NCBI RefSeq assembly: GCF_000384215.1
Contig: NZ_KB913032.1
Span: 5,137,602-5,201,601, forward strand
DNA: 64,000 nucleotides
Origin: Amycolatopsis alba DSM 44262
GTDB taxonomy: Bacteria > Actinomycetota > Actinomycetes > Mycobacteriales > Pseudonocardiaceae
Reading direction: 5' to 3'
The notes beneath the pieces are model-generated. The model had not been told where the DNA came from, did no database searches, and was given only the letters and a program-made list of their open reading frames with translations. Below are positions 25,483 through 35,811 of the stretch, one piece after another. Within the stretch, counting starts at the first letter, position 1. Each line of letters opens with the position of its first letter. A program made the translations under genes and the position numbers.

Positions 25483-26640
25483 TTACGCGAGCTTGCGGAA
25501 GAACTGCCGGATGTCGCCAACCAGCAGATCCGGCGCGTCCTGCGTCGCCCAGTGACTGCCGCGCTCGAACTCCTGCCACGAGACGATGTTCGCGTGGTCC
25601 CGCTCGGCGAACCGGCGCAGCGGACGGAAGTCGTAGGCGAAACTCGCCAGCCCGGTCGGCGCGGTCGTCGGCTCGGTCACGTGCTCGGTGTGCTTGTCCT
25701 CGTAGTAGAACCGCGCCGCCGAGGCCGCCGTGTTCGTCAGCCAGTACAGCGTGGCGTTGGTGAGGACGTGGTCGTCGCTCGTCCCCGACAGCAGCTGCGC
25801 GCTCCACGCCAGCTGCCCGGTCGGCGAGTCGGCCAGCGCGTGCGCGAGGTTCTGCGGCGCGCTCTCCTGGAGCTTCGCGTAGCCGGACATGTCGTCGTTG
25901 AAGGTCTGAAGGAACTGCATGTACTCCAGTTCCTTCTCGGTCATGCCCTCGAACTCCGCCGGGTCTCCGCTCGGGAACGAGAACAGCTGCGTGACGTGCA
26001 CCCCGATGACGTGCTCGCCGTCGGCGCGCCCCAGTTCGGGGGCGACGAACGAACCGGCGTCGTTCCCGTGCGTGCCGTACCGCTCGTAACCCAGCCGCCG
26101 CATCAGTTCGGCCCACGCGCGGGCCGTGCGGTACCGGTTCCAGCCCTTCTCATGGGTGGCGCCCGAGAAACCGAACCCCGGCAGCGACGGGATCACCACG
26201 TGGAACGCGTCGGCCGCGTCCCCGCCGTGGGCCTTCGGGTCGGTCAGCTGGTCGATCAGGTCCAGGTACTCGAAGACCGAGTTCGGCCAGCCGTGCGTGA
26301 GGATCAGCGGCGTCGCGTCCGGCTCCGGCGACCGGACGTGCAGGAAGTGGACGTTCTGCCCGTCGATCTCGGTGGTGAACTGCGGGTACTGGTTGAGCTT
26401 CGCCTCCCACTTCCGCCAGTCGTAGCCTTCGCGCCAGTAGGCGACCAGACGCTGCACGTAGTCGAGGGGCACGCCGTACTCCCAGCCCGGCGTGACCGGT
26501 CCACGCTGCACTCCGTCGGTCACCTGGTCGGCGGGCAGTTCGTTCGCCCAGCGGACCCGCGCCAGGCGGTCGGCCAGATCGTCCAATTCGGACTGCGGGA
26601 CGTCGACGGTGAAGGGTCTGATCTCGGTGTTCTCGTTCAT
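25483..26640 (-). CDS. Epoxide hydrolase-like alpha/beta-hydrolase (EHN domain)
   Basis: 385 residues, ATG 26640. An N-terminal EHN cap segment (about 5-110) is followed by the hydrolase core with oxyanion motif HGWP (116-119), nucleophile D194 in 'HGNDAGSF' and catalytic H363 in 'GSHWA'. Asp rather than Ser as nucleophile is what marks epoxide hydrolases, so this should be a true one (epoxide to diol), cytosolic. Tyr residues for ring opening cannot be pinned down by eye. It is divergent from a WYL regulator with a 29-bp palindrome in between. A minus-strand TAACCT box 8 nt before the ATG suggests a leaderless mRNA. Confidence 0.85.
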   Translation of the reverse strand: MNENTEIRPFTVDVPQSELDDLADRLARVRWANELPADQVTDGVQRGPVTPGWEYGVPLDYVQRLVAYWREGYDWRKWEAKLNQYPQFTTEIDGQNVHFLHVRSPEPDATPLILTHGWPNSVFEYLDLIDQLTDPKAHGGDAADAFHVVIPSLPGFGFSGATHEKGWNRYRTARAWAELMRRLGYERYGTHGNDAGSFVAPELGRADGEHVIGVHVTQLFSFPSGDPAEFEGMTEKELEYMQFLQTFNDDMSGYAKLQESAPQNLAHALADSPTGQLAWSAQLLSGTSDDHVLTNATLYWLTNTAASAARFYYEDKHTEHVTEPTTAPTGLASFAYDFRPLRRFAERDHANIVSWQEFERGSHWATQDAPDLLVGDIRQFFRKLA

Positions 26641-26657
26641 GAGACAAAGGTTAAGCT

Positions 26658-26686
26658 CCCATTAGGAACATGCCGTTCCTAATGGG
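26658..26686. promoter_or_regulatory. Operator palindrome between epoxide hydrolase and WYL regulator genes
   Basis: Perfect 12-bp arms CCCATTAGGAAC (26658-26669) and GTTCCTAATGGG (26675-26686), 5-nt spacer. It lies 18 nt from the epoxide hydrolase start and 17 nt from the regulator start, and is the obvious binding site of the regulator. Confidence 0.8.
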
Positions 26687-26702
26687 AAGGCAACCTCGAA
26701 AT

Positions 26703-27659
26703 ATGTTGGAAACTTCGGCAAGGCTGCTCCGTCTGCTCTCCCTCTTGCAGACTCCCCGTGACTGGACCGGCACTGAACTGGCAGAACGCCTCGATGTGAG
26801 CTCCCGGACGGTCCGCAACGATGTCGAGCGCCTGCGCGCGCTCGGGTACCCGGTGAACGCGACCCGCGGTTCCGCCGGCGGGTACCGCCTCGGCGCGGGC
26901 GCCGAACTGCCGCCACTGTTGCTTGACGACGAGGAGGCCGTCGCCGTCGCGATCGGACTCCGCACCGCCGCCGGCGGCACCATCGCGGGCGTCGAGGAGA
27001 CGTCGCTGCGCGCGCTCGCGAAACTGGAGCAGGTGCTGCCGTCAAGACTGAGGCGCCGCGTCAACGCGCTGCAGGCGTACACGATCTCGGTGCCCAGGGA
27101 CGAACCCGGCCCGCGCGTCGACGCGAAGACGCTCACCGTGCTGACGGCCTGCTGCCGGGATCACGAGGTGCTGCGGTTCGGCTACCGGAGCCACGACGGC
27201 TCTGAGAGCGTGCGCAAGGTCGAGCCGTATCGCCTGGTGAACTGGGGACGCCGCTGGTACCTGGTCGCGTGGGACCTCGACCGCGGCGACTGGCGCACCT
27301 ACCGCGTCGACAGGCTGACCCCGCGTGTCCCGGTCGGCCCCCGGTTCACCCCGCGTGACCTGCCCGAGGACGTGACGGACCGGGTGCGGCGCGGGGTCTC
27401 TGCGGCCGCCTGGCGGTACCGGGCCGACGTCACCGTGCACGCGTCCGCCGAGGAGGTGACCGCGCGGATCAACCCGGCCGTCGGCACGGTCGAGGCCGTC
27501 GACGCGAGCACGTGCGTGCTGCACACCGGCGCCGACAGCATCGAGACCCTGGCCGTCCACTTGGGACTGCTCAATTACCCTTTCCGGGTAACCGAACCGC
27601 CGCAACTGGTCGGCTACTTGCGCGAGCTGGCCGACCGGTACCGCGATGCCACCGGCTAG
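26703..27659 (+). CDS. YafY-type transcriptional regulator (HTH_11 + WYL domain)
   Basis: 318 residues from ATG 26703. An earlier in-frame ATG at 26670 falls inside the operator palindrome and is less likely. Winged HTH at about 5-60 ('WTGTELAERLDVSSRTVRNDVERLRALGYPV'), WYL domain at about 130-215 with the variant of the W-Y-L signature 'GRRWYLVAWD', and the C-terminal WCX-like extension. WYL domains bind ligands (oligonucleotides or small molecules). It probably controls the divergent epoxide hydrolase gene and itself. Its stop overlaps the stop of the convergent MerR gene by 4 nt (CTAG). Confidence 0.87.
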   Translation: MLETSARLLRLLSLLQTPRDWTGTELAERLDVSSRTVRNDVERLRALGYPVNATRGSAGGYRLGAGAELPPLLLDDEEAVAVAIGLRTAAGGTIAGVEETSLRALAKLEQVLPSRLRRRVNALQAYTISVPRDEPGPRVDAKTLTVLTACCRDHEVLRFGYRSHDGSESVRKVEPYRLVNWGRRWYLVAWDLDRGDWRTYRVDRLTPRVPVGPRFTPRDLPEDVTDRVRRGVSAAAWRYRADVTVHASAEEVTARINPAVGTVEAVDASTCVLHTGADSIETLAVHLGLLNYPFRVTEPPQLVGYLRELADRYRDATG

Positions 27660-28060
27660 CCCTTGATCGCCTTCGTCACCCTGGCCTCAAGGCGTTCCGC
27701 GGTGACCGGACACGAGAGCGGGTCGTCGCGCGGGCATCGGCTCAGATGGGTCAAGGCGTCGATGGCTTGGCGCATGCGCTCGATGGTCGCCGTGAGGTCG
27801 TCGACGCGATGGGCGACGAGTTCACGCCAGTGCTCGATCGCGCGGGGCCCGGCGAGGATCTCCGCGGTGTGGTCGAGGCTCATCATCGCGTCGTCGTGCC
27901 AGAGCTGGACGAACGCGAGCCGGCGTAACGCGTCGTCGTCGTAGAAGCGGACCCTGGCCCGGCGGGTGGTCGCGGGGACCAGGCCGAGTTCGTCGTAGTA
28001 CCGCAAAGTGGCGACGGTCGTCCCGAAGGCTTCCGCCACGTCACGGATCGAATGCAGCAT
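27656..28060 (-). CDS. MerR-family transcriptional regulator
   Basis: 134 residues from ATG 28060, chosen because GAGGAGGGG precedes it by about 9 nt and the MerR HTH begins at once ('LHSIRDVAEAFGTTVATLRYYDELGLV'). The C-terminal helix is a dimerisation coiled coil ('HWRELVAHRVDDLTATIERMRQAIDAL'). Two Cys in 'CPRDDPLSCP' might form a metal or redox site. The gene is divergent from an MFS exporter, and the 84-bp gap has a perfect palindrome, so it probably activates the exporter on binding a drug or redox signal. Confidence 0.87.
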   Translation of the reverse strand: MLHSIRDVAEAFGTTVATLRYYDELGLVPATTRRARVRFYDDDALRRLAFVQLWHDDAMMSLDHTAEILAGPRAIEHWRELVAHRVDDLTATIERMRQAIDALTHLSRCPRDDPLSCPVTAERLEARVTKAIKG

Positions 28061-28088
28061 CTCGTGCCCCTCCTCTCCGGGGGTTGCG

Positions 28089-28104
28089 CTCAAGTCGACT
28101 TGAG
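28089..28104. promoter_or_regulatory. MerR operator (perfect 16-bp palindrome)
   Basis: CTCAAGTCGACTTGAG is fully self-complementary and has the CTCAAG-N4-CTTGAG layout of many MerR-class (SoxR- or TipA-like) sites. It lies 41 nt upstream of the MFS start and 29 nt from the MerR start. Confidence 0.75.
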
Positions 28105-28144
28105 TCGCGATCGTCAAGGGTAGCGACGAGAGGCGGTTCGACTA

Positions 28145-29551
28145 GTGAGTACGTCAGCAAGACCTGTGGACCGCCAGGCCGCGCCGTGGCGCGCGCTGGT
28201 GGCGTTGTGCCTGGGATTCTTCATGATCCTGCTCGACGGCACGATCGTGTCGGTGGCGACGCCCACGCTGATCCGGGAGCTGCGCGTCGGGGTCGGCGAC
28301 GCGGTATGGGTCACCTCGGCCTATCTGCTGGCGTTCAGCGTGCCGTTGCTGATCACCGGACGGCTGGGGGACCGGTTCGGCCCGAAGCGCGTCTACCTCG
28401 CCGGCATGGCGATCTTCACGCTCGCGTCGGTGGCGTGCGGTGTGGCGGGCTCGCTCGAAATGCTGATCGCCATGCGGGTCGTGCAGGGCCTGGGGGCCTC
28501 GCTGATGAGCCCGCAGACCATGAGCGTGATCACGCGCGTCTTCGGCGCGGACCGGCGCGGTGCGGCGATGGGGGTGTGGGGTGCCGTCGCGGGACTGGCG
28601 GGCGTCAGCGGTCCGGTGCTCGGCGGTCTGCTGCTGGAACCGTTCGGGTGGCGCTCGATCTTCCTGATCAACCTGCCGATCGGCATCGCCACGATCGTCT
28701 TCGCCTGGCGCGCCGTTCCGGACTTGCCGACCCACGCCCACCGCTTCGACGTGCCGGGACTGGTGCTCAGCGCGGCCGCGATGTTCTGTGTGAGCTTCGG
28801 TATCCAGGAAGGCCCGGTCTACGGGTGGGGCACCGTGGCGGGCCCCGTTTCCATCCCCGGACTGCTCATGGCCGGGGCCGCCTTGTTCGCCGTCTTCGTG
28901 TTTCTCCAATGCCGGGGTGGCCGGGAGCCGTTGATCCCGCCCGCCCTGTTCCGTCGCCGCGAATTCGCCCTCGGCGGCATCGCGGTGGCAGTGCTCGCCT
29001 CGTGCAACAACTGGGCGCTGCCGTTCATGCTGTACGCCCAGGACGACCGCGGCACGACGGTGCTCTCGGCCGCCTTGCTGTTGCTGCCGAGTGCGGTCGT
29101 CAGCGGAATCGTTTCTCCGCCGGCCGGTCGCTACGTCACCCGGTTCCATCCGGCCGTCATTTCGGGAGCCGGTCTCGGGATCGTCGCGCTCTCGCTGCTC
29201 GCCCTGGCGATCCTGATCTCACCGGGTACACCGCTGTGGGCGCTGATGGGCGCCGTCGTCGTGAACGGTTTCGGCAACGGGATCGCCTGGACGTCCGTCT
29301 CGGCGATCACCAGTGCGGCGCTGCCGCCCGACCTGGCCGGAGCGGGTTCCGGGGTCTTCAACGCGATGCGGTCCCTTGGCGCCGCCCTGGGTGCGGCCGG
29401 TGTCGGTGCCGTGATCCAGGCACGCCTCGCCGTCGCGCCCGACGGTCCGGCGGGGCACGCCGCCGCGATGGGACAGAGTCTCCTCTTCTTCGTCGGCATG
29501 CTTGCCCTCGCCCTGGTGGCGACCAGCGCGATGCGCAGGTCTCCCGGCTAG
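28145..29551 (+). CDS. MFS transporter, DHA2 (EmrB/QacA) drug-efflux family
   Basis: 468 residues, GTG start. About 14 hydrophobic helices as in the DHA2 family. Motif A 'GRLGDRFGPKRVYLAGM' (about residues 73-89) lies between helices 2 and 3, and motif C-like 'GVSGPVLGGLLLE' marks an antiporter. It should export a lipophilic or cationic compound in exchange for protons. Divergent from and probably induced by the MerR regulator. It ends convergently with the sulfatase-fold gene, sharing 4 nt at the stops. Confidence 0.9.
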   Translation: MSTSARPVDRQAAPWRALVALCLGFFMILLDGTIVSVATPTLIRELRVGVGDAVWVTSAYLLAFSVPLLITGRLGDRFGPKRVYLAGMAIFTLASVACGVAGSLEMLIAMRVVQGLGASLMSPQTMSVITRVFGADRRGAAMGVWGAVAGLAGVSGPVLGGLLLEPFGWRSIFLINLPIGIATIVFAWRAVPDLPTHAHRFDVPGLVLSAAAMFCVSFGIQEGPVYGWGTVAGPVSIPGLLMAGAALFAVFVFLQCRGGREPLIPPALFRRREFALGGIAVAVLASCNNWALPFMLYAQDDRGTTVLSAALLLLPSAVVSGIVSPPAGRYVTRFHPAVISGAGLGIVALSLLALAILISPGTPLWALMGAVVVNGFGNGIAWTSVSAITSAALPPDLAGAGSGVFNAMRSLGAALGAAGVGAVIQARLAVAPDGPAGHAAAMGQSLLFFVGMLALALVATSAMRRSPG

Positions 29552-31206
29552 TGCGCGAAAGTGGTCAGGAACCGGTCCCGGAACGTGTCCATTCGCGACA
29601 CCGGCGCGTTCCGGTCCGGGTGCAGGCCGTCCTGCCAGTTCCACCCGGCGATCTTCTCGAGCACGGCCTTGTCCCGTGTGACGACGCTGATCGGCACGTC
29701 GCGGTCCGCGCCTGCGCCCGCGACGATCGGGTTCGGCTGGTGGTCGCCCAGGAACACGAGCACGAGATCGTCGTCCCCGAAGGTCTCCACATACGAGATG
29801 AGCGAGTTCAGCGAGTAGGCGATCGAGTCGCCGTACGCGCCGCGTACCTTGGCAGGGTCGGTGAACACCTCGTCGGGCGTTTTCCCTTGGGAGGGCATGG
29901 GATTGTAGATCGAACCGTCGCCGACGGCGGGCCAGTCGACCAGGTGGGGCAGCGGCGTCCACGGCCAGTGACTGGTGACGAGGTCGATCTCCGCCATCAG
30001 CGGCGGATGTTCCCGCGAGCGTTCGGCGCGCTGGAAAGCCGAAAGCGTGAACTGGTCCGGCATCGTGGCGTAGGAGAACGGCGGCCCGTGGTAGCCGATG
30101 GTGCGCGAGTCGTAGTAGCGGTCGTAGCCGTAGACCTTGCCCTCGGGCCAGTCCTCCGTATGCGCGGGCACGACGCCGACGGTCTCCCAGCCCGCGCGTT
30201 CGAACGCGCCGCCGAGGGTGAACCGGTCGGTCTTCACGAAGTCGTCGTAGCGGTGCTGACTGTCGACCCAGACCCCGGACTGGAACGTGGAATGCGCCAG
30301 CCAGCTTCCCGCGCTCGTCGTCGGCGACGTCAGGAACGCGCTGCGCGAGCCGTACCCGGCCTTCTTCAGCCGCGCTGTCCCGGCGTCGAGGACCGCGTCG
30401 ACCTTCGGCGCTATGTCGGAGTCCTGGACGGCCACCCGGCCGTAGCTCTCGATGAAGGTGAACAGGACGTCCTTGCCGCGCAACGCGTTCAGCAGGCCGG
30501 ACGGCGGAGCGCCCCGGAAGGCGTCGGTGGCGACTTCCCCGGCGAAGGCCTCCCGGTCCCGGATACCCGCCCGCACCTGGCGGAGGTCGTCGTAGGCGAA
30601 GGCGGCGGCGCTGCGCGACGCGAGCGGCTGTCCCGGAGCGAGTTGCGCGCCGGACACCGCGCACACGATCCAGAGCACGCTGAGCACGGCGATCACCCTG
30701 GTCGACGCGGTGGGCCGCCCGGAGACCACCCGGCTCAGCCGCAGCGTCGCCAGCGCCATCAGCACGATCACGACCACGGCCAGCAGCGTCAGCCCGGCGA
30801 ACGACGCGATCGCCCCGGCCCGGCCGATCGACGTGCCGAGCAGATCGACGCCGTTGCCGAGCACACCCCAGTCGAACACCGGGTCGAACCGCCGGTTCAG
30901 GGCGAGCCCGAAGCCGATGTCGATGGCCTTGACGACGGTCAGCAGCCCGAGGACCGCGCCGGCGGACACCGCGACGATCCGCCGGGCGCCGTCGCGCAGC
31001 ATGAGCACGACGGCCACCCCGAGCAGCGCCTCCACCGGCAGCCGCACGAAGGCCTCGGGAGTGAGCCTGTCGAGGTCGTCCGGCGCGAGCAGGGCGAACA
31101 GCACGAGCACGGCGGACAGGGTCGTCACCGCGCTGGACGCGATTTCGCGGGCGGCCGTCCGGTCACCCGGCAGGCCTGCCAGGGCGGGGCGCGGGAAAAC
31201 GGACAA
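29548..31206 (-). CDS. Membrane-anchored sulfatase/alkaline-phosphatase-fold protein (LtaS-like)
   Basis: About 552 residues from TTG 31206, chosen because GGAAGGA lies 7 nt upstream; a GTG ten codons earlier (31236) lacks a ribosome-binding site. Four or five membrane helices occupy residues 20-190, then an extracellular domain of the sulfatase/LtaS fold. 'DVLFTFIESYGR' (expected metal site and nucleophile region, here Ser instead of Thr), 'SWLAHSTFQSGVW' and 'VFLGDHQPNP' (metal-binding Asp-His) support this. Family members transfer or hydrolyse phospho-groups on envelope glycerolipids or polysaccharides. No partner gene is adjacent. Confidence 0.75.
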   Translation of the reverse strand: MSVFPRPALAGLPGDRTAAREIASSAVTTLSAVLVLFALLAPDDLDRLTPEAFVRLPVEALLGVAVVLMLRDGARRIVAVSAGAVLGLLTVVKAIDIGFGLALNRRFDPVFDWGVLGNGVDLLGTSIGRAGAIASFAGLTLLAVVVIVLMALATLRLSRVVSGRPTASTRVIAVLSVLWIVCAVSGAQLAPGQPLASRSAAAFAYDDLRQVRAGIRDREAFAGEVATDAFRGAPPSGLLNALRGKDVLFTFIESYGRVAVQDSDIAPKVDAVLDAGTARLKKAGYGSRSAFLTSPTTSAGSWLAHSTFQSGVWVDSQHRYDDFVKTDRFTLGGAFERAGWETVGVVPAHTEDWPEGKVYGYDRYYDSRTIGYHGPPFSYATMPDQFTLSAFQRAERSREHPPLMAEIDLVTSHWPWTPLPHLVDWPAVGDGSIYNPMPSQGKTPDEVFTDPAKVRGAYGDSIAYSLNSLISYVETFGDDDLVLVFLGDHQPNPIVAGAGADRDVPISVVTRDKAVLEKIAGWNWQDGLHPDRNAPVSRMDTFRDRFLTTFAH

Positions 31207-31274
31207 CGCAGTTTCCTTCCGGAGGGCGGCCTTCACCGGATTACACGGACGGCGGGCCCGCGCGGTTCAGTCGG

Positions 31275-31280
31275 TAGTCT
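31275..31280 (+). promoter_or_regulatory. -10 box for a leaderless transcript (hypothetical gene at 31287)
   Basis: TAGTCT occupies positions -12 to -7 relative to the GTG at 31287, and no Shine-Dalgarno is present. Confidence 0.45.
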
Positions 31281-31286
31281 GCGCCG

Positions 31287-31802
31287 GTGAGTGACGAGAT
31301 CTGGGCCGCCCTCGGTGCGACACCCCTCGAAGAGGTGCGACGACGCGCCGCGGCGATCGACGAGCAGACCGGGATCACACCGGTCGAGGTGGACGGCGCG
31401 GAACGGTTCGCCTGGAACAACGGCGGCGGAGAGTCGGCCGTCTGGTATTTCACCCCGGACGGGCGCGCCCTGCTGCTGACCTTCGACCACGAGTCGGACC
31501 TCAACCTGTACGCCGAGGAGGACTACGCGGTGCAGGAGGCGCTCTACCGCGGCGTCCCCGAGGACCTCGTCCGGCTGGTGCGCGATCGCCCGGAGAACTA
31601 CGAGTCCCTGAACCTCGTCGACCCGGAGACGGGAGCGGCGATCCACTACGCCGGTGGCGTGTTCTGGTTCGACGGCGAGCGGTGGGCGCGGGCCGAAGGC
31701 TTCCTCGACCACTGTCGCCGGGAAGGCCTGGACCCGCTGAGCGAGTCGGGGTTCGCCTACTGCCTCGGCGAGTACCGGTTCGGCGAGGAGTTCACCCGCT
31801 GA
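31287..31802 (+). CDS. Conserved-looking hypothetical protein, acidic, no recognised domain
   Basis: 171 residues, GTG start. No signal peptide, membrane segment or motif that I recognise. It is strongly acidic and aromatic-rich ('SAVWYFTPDGRALLLTFDHESDLNLYAEEDYAVQEALYRGVPEDL'), with alternating beta-like segments and a helical tail ('WARAEGFLDHCRREGLDP'). Codon use matches its neighbours and the frame is clean, so it is a real gene. It resembles in style the small cytosolic immunity/SUKH-like proteins, but no toxin gene is nearby and I do not claim that function. PhoD follows after 49 nt on the same strand. Confidence 0.75.
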   Translation: MSDEIWAALGATPLEEVRRRAAAIDEQTGITPVEVDGAERFAWNNGGGESAVWYFTPDGRALLLTFDHESDLNLYAEEDYAVQEALYRGVPEDLVRLVRDRPENYESLNLVDPETGAAIHYAGGVFWFDGERWARAEGFLDHCRREGLDPLSESGFAYCLGEYRFGEEFTR

Positions 31803-31851
31803 CGTCCCGCTCAGCGCACGATCTTGGCCCGGTTGTGGCACCGTTTCCGAT

Positions 31852-33438
31852 ATGAGCCTGCGCCTGGGTCCCTTGCTGCGGCACGTCGACGACACGTCGG
31901 CGACGGTGTGGGTCGAGACGCGAGCCGCGGGTGAGGTCGAAGTCCTCGGCACGACCGCCCGAACGTTCGAGATCCGAGGCCATCACTACGCCTTGGTGGT
32001 GCTGACCGGCCTGGAACCCGGCTCGTGCCTCGACTACGAAGTGCGCGTGGACGGCGAGAAAGTGTGGCCGCTGGAGGACTCCGCGTTCCCGCCGAGCCGC
32101 ATCCGGACGCTGCCCGAGGAGGGGTCGCGGGTCCGGCTCGTGTTCGGCTCCTGCCGGAAACCCCGGAACGCCGACGCCCTTGGCCCGGACGCGCTGGCCG
32201 CGTACGCCCGCCGGATGGCCGACGGCGACGAAACCGAATGGCCGCAGGCGTTGCTGATGCTCGGCGACCAGGTCTACGCCGACGAAACCACGGACGAGAC
32301 GCAGGACTGGCTGAGCCGCCGTCGCGACACCTCCGAGCCGCCGGGCACGGAGGTCGCGGACTTCGAGGAGTACACCCACCTCTATCACGAGGCCTGGGGC
32401 GAACCGGCGATCCGCTGGCTGCTGTCCACCGTGCCGACGTCGATGATCTTCGACGACCACGACGTCCGCGACGACTGGAACACCTCGTACACCTGGCAGC
32501 GGCAGATGCGTGCCCAGCCGTGGTGGAAGGAGCGCCTGCGCGGCGCGATCATGACGTACTGGGTCTACCAGCACCTCGGGAACCTCGGGCCCGCCGAACT
32601 CGCCGAGGATCCGACCTTCCAGAAGGCCATCACCTCCGGCGGGGACAACGCGGACCTGCTCACCGAGTACGCCGACGAGGCCGACAACGAACGCGACGGC
32701 ACCAAGGGCGCGCGCTGGAGTTATCGCCGCGACTTCGGCGGCGTGCGGCTGCTGGTCATCGACAGCCGGGCGGGCCGGATCCTCGCGGGCGGCACCCGGT
32801 CGATGGTCGACGAGGACGAGTTCGAATGGATCGAGGAGAACGCCGCTGCCCCGTGCGACCACCTGCTCATCGGGTCTTCGCTGCCGTGGCTGCTGCCGCC
32901 GGTCGTGTCCCATCTGCAGTCGCTCAACGAACGGTCCTGCGAGCGCCCTGGGTGGCGGGGCAGGTTCGCGGAGAAGCTCCGGCAGGCCGCCGACCTCGAA
33001 CACTGGGCGGCGTTCCGCGCCTCGTTCGACAGGCTCGCCGCGATGATCGCCCGCGAAGGACGCCGGGAGAACCCGCCTGCCACCATCGCGGTGCTCTCCG
33101 GCGACGTCCACCACGCCTACATCGCCGAGGCGCGGTATCCGAGGCCGGTGACGTCGGCGGTCTACCAGCTCACCTGCTCGCCGGTGCACAACGCGATGCC
33201 GCGGCTGCTCAAGCCGGTCTTCGTCGCCACCTGGTCGGGCAGGCTGGCTTCCCTCGCGCGCCGGTGGGCCACGCGCGGCGGCGTCGGACCCGATCCGCTG
33301 ACCTGGTCGAAACTGTCCGGCCCGCATTTCGGCAACGTCGTCGCGACGGTCGAGGCCACCGGCCGGGCGTGCGTCACGACCATCGAACAGGCCACCGGTG
33401 ACGGTCTGGTCGAAGTGGCCAGGCAGAGGCTGGTATGA
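31852..33438 (+). CDS. PhoD-like metallophosphatase
   Basis: 528 residues, ATG start. A small N-terminal beta domain (about 1-85, fibronectin-like 'DDTSATVWVETRAAGEVEVLG' and 'YALVVLTGLEPGSCLDYEVRV') is followed by the PhoD catalytic domain: 'FGSCRKP' (Cys), 'LMLGDQVYADE', 'MIFDDHDVRDDWN' and 'AVLSGDVHHAY' hold the Asp/His metal ligands (Fe3+/Ca2+ in Bacillus PhoD). No Tat signal is visible at the N-terminus, so unlike classical PhoD it may be cytosolic. Phosphodiester or phosphomonoester hydrolysis is expected; the substrate is unknown. Confidence 0.85.
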   Translation: MSLRLGPLLRHVDDTSATVWVETRAAGEVEVLGTTARTFEIRGHHYALVVLTGLEPGSCLDYEVRVDGEKVWPLEDSAFPPSRIRTLPEEGSRVRLVFGSCRKPRNADALGPDALAAYARRMADGDETEWPQALLMLGDQVYADETTDETQDWLSRRRDTSEPPGTEVADFEEYTHLYHEAWGEPAIRWLLSTVPTSMIFDDHDVRDDWNTSYTWQRQMRAQPWWKERLRGAIMTYWVYQHLGNLGPAELAEDPTFQKAITSGGDNADLLTEYADEADNERDGTKGARWSYRRDFGGVRLLVIDSRAGRILAGGTRSMVDEDEFEWIEENAAAPCDHLLIGSSLPWLLPPVVSHLQSLNERSCERPGWRGRFAEKLRQAADLEHWAAFRASFDRLAAMIAREGRRENPPATIAVLSGDVHHAYIAEARYPRPVTSAVYQLTCSPVHNAMPRLLKPVFVATWSGRLASLARRWATRGGVGPDPLTWSKLSGPHFGNVVATVEATGRACVTTIEQATGDGLVEVARQRLV

Positions 33439-33455
33439 GCCGTTTCCGCACTCGG

Positions 33456-33461
33456 TAATAT
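33456..33461 (+). promoter_or_regulatory. -10 box for a leaderless htpG transcript
   Basis: TAATAT at -12 to -7 relative to the GTG start at 33468; there is no Shine-Dalgarno. No HspR (HAIR) or HrcA (CIRCE) operator is visible near it. Confidence 0.5.
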
Positions 33462-33467
33462 CGCCGC

Positions 33468-35330
<1,863 letters not shown>

Positions 35331-35811
35331 CTGGTGTGAGTGGCGGTCGAGTGTGGAGGATTTGGGACGTTCAACGTCCTGAATCCTCCACACTCGGGGA
35401 CTTGCTTCGTCTTGGTGCGGTCGAGCGGGAAAGATTCCGGACGTTGAACGTCCTGAATCCTTCACCGTCGAACCCGACAGCCGCGGAACCGCCGCCCTCG
35501 TGCAGGTCAGGCGTGGGTAGGCAAATACGGGTCCGCTGACCCGCCTTACCACTCACGAGACCCGCGATCCCCTGGGGTCCGGTGCGGTCTGGCGGGGAGG
35601 GCATGTTGCGAAAGCCACTTTCGCAACGTTGAAGGTTGCGAAAGTGGCTTTCGCAACGCGACCAGCGGGGCGCGTGCTTGGACCGTCGGCAGGGCTGGTC
35701 GTGAGTGGTAAGGCTGGTTCTGATGGCACTTGCCACTCACGACCAACCGGCGGAGCCGTCCCGGCCGAACGGCTGATCCGTGGCGGGAGGAGCCCGGCCA
35801 GGCTGGCGGGC
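35331..35811. repeat. 481-bp gene-free spacer of palindromes, partly an inverted copy of 25065-25230
   Basis: No gene seen. Hairpins at 35348-35396 (15-bp arms beginning CGAGTGTGGAGGATT plus core GGACGTTCAACGTCC), about 35418-35476 (same core with Ts and imperfect arms), 35605-35657 and 35696-35745 (13-bp arms TGGTCGTGAGTGG). The segment 35488-35600 is, in reverse complement, closely similar to 25121-25230, sharing GACCCCAGGGG, CGCGGGTCTCGTGAGTGGT and GTATTTGCCTACC in the same order. The promoter of the M1 peptidase gene must lie at the right-hand end. Confidence 0.7.
35605..35657. repeat. Palindrome, GCGAAAGTGGCTTTCGC family, copy 2
   Basis: 23-bp perfect arms (35605-35627, 35635-35657) with loop GTTGAAG, the same as the copy at 25065-25113. 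It is placed at the outer side of the inverted unit 35488-35600, mirroring the arrangement near 25.1 kb. Confidence 0.78.
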
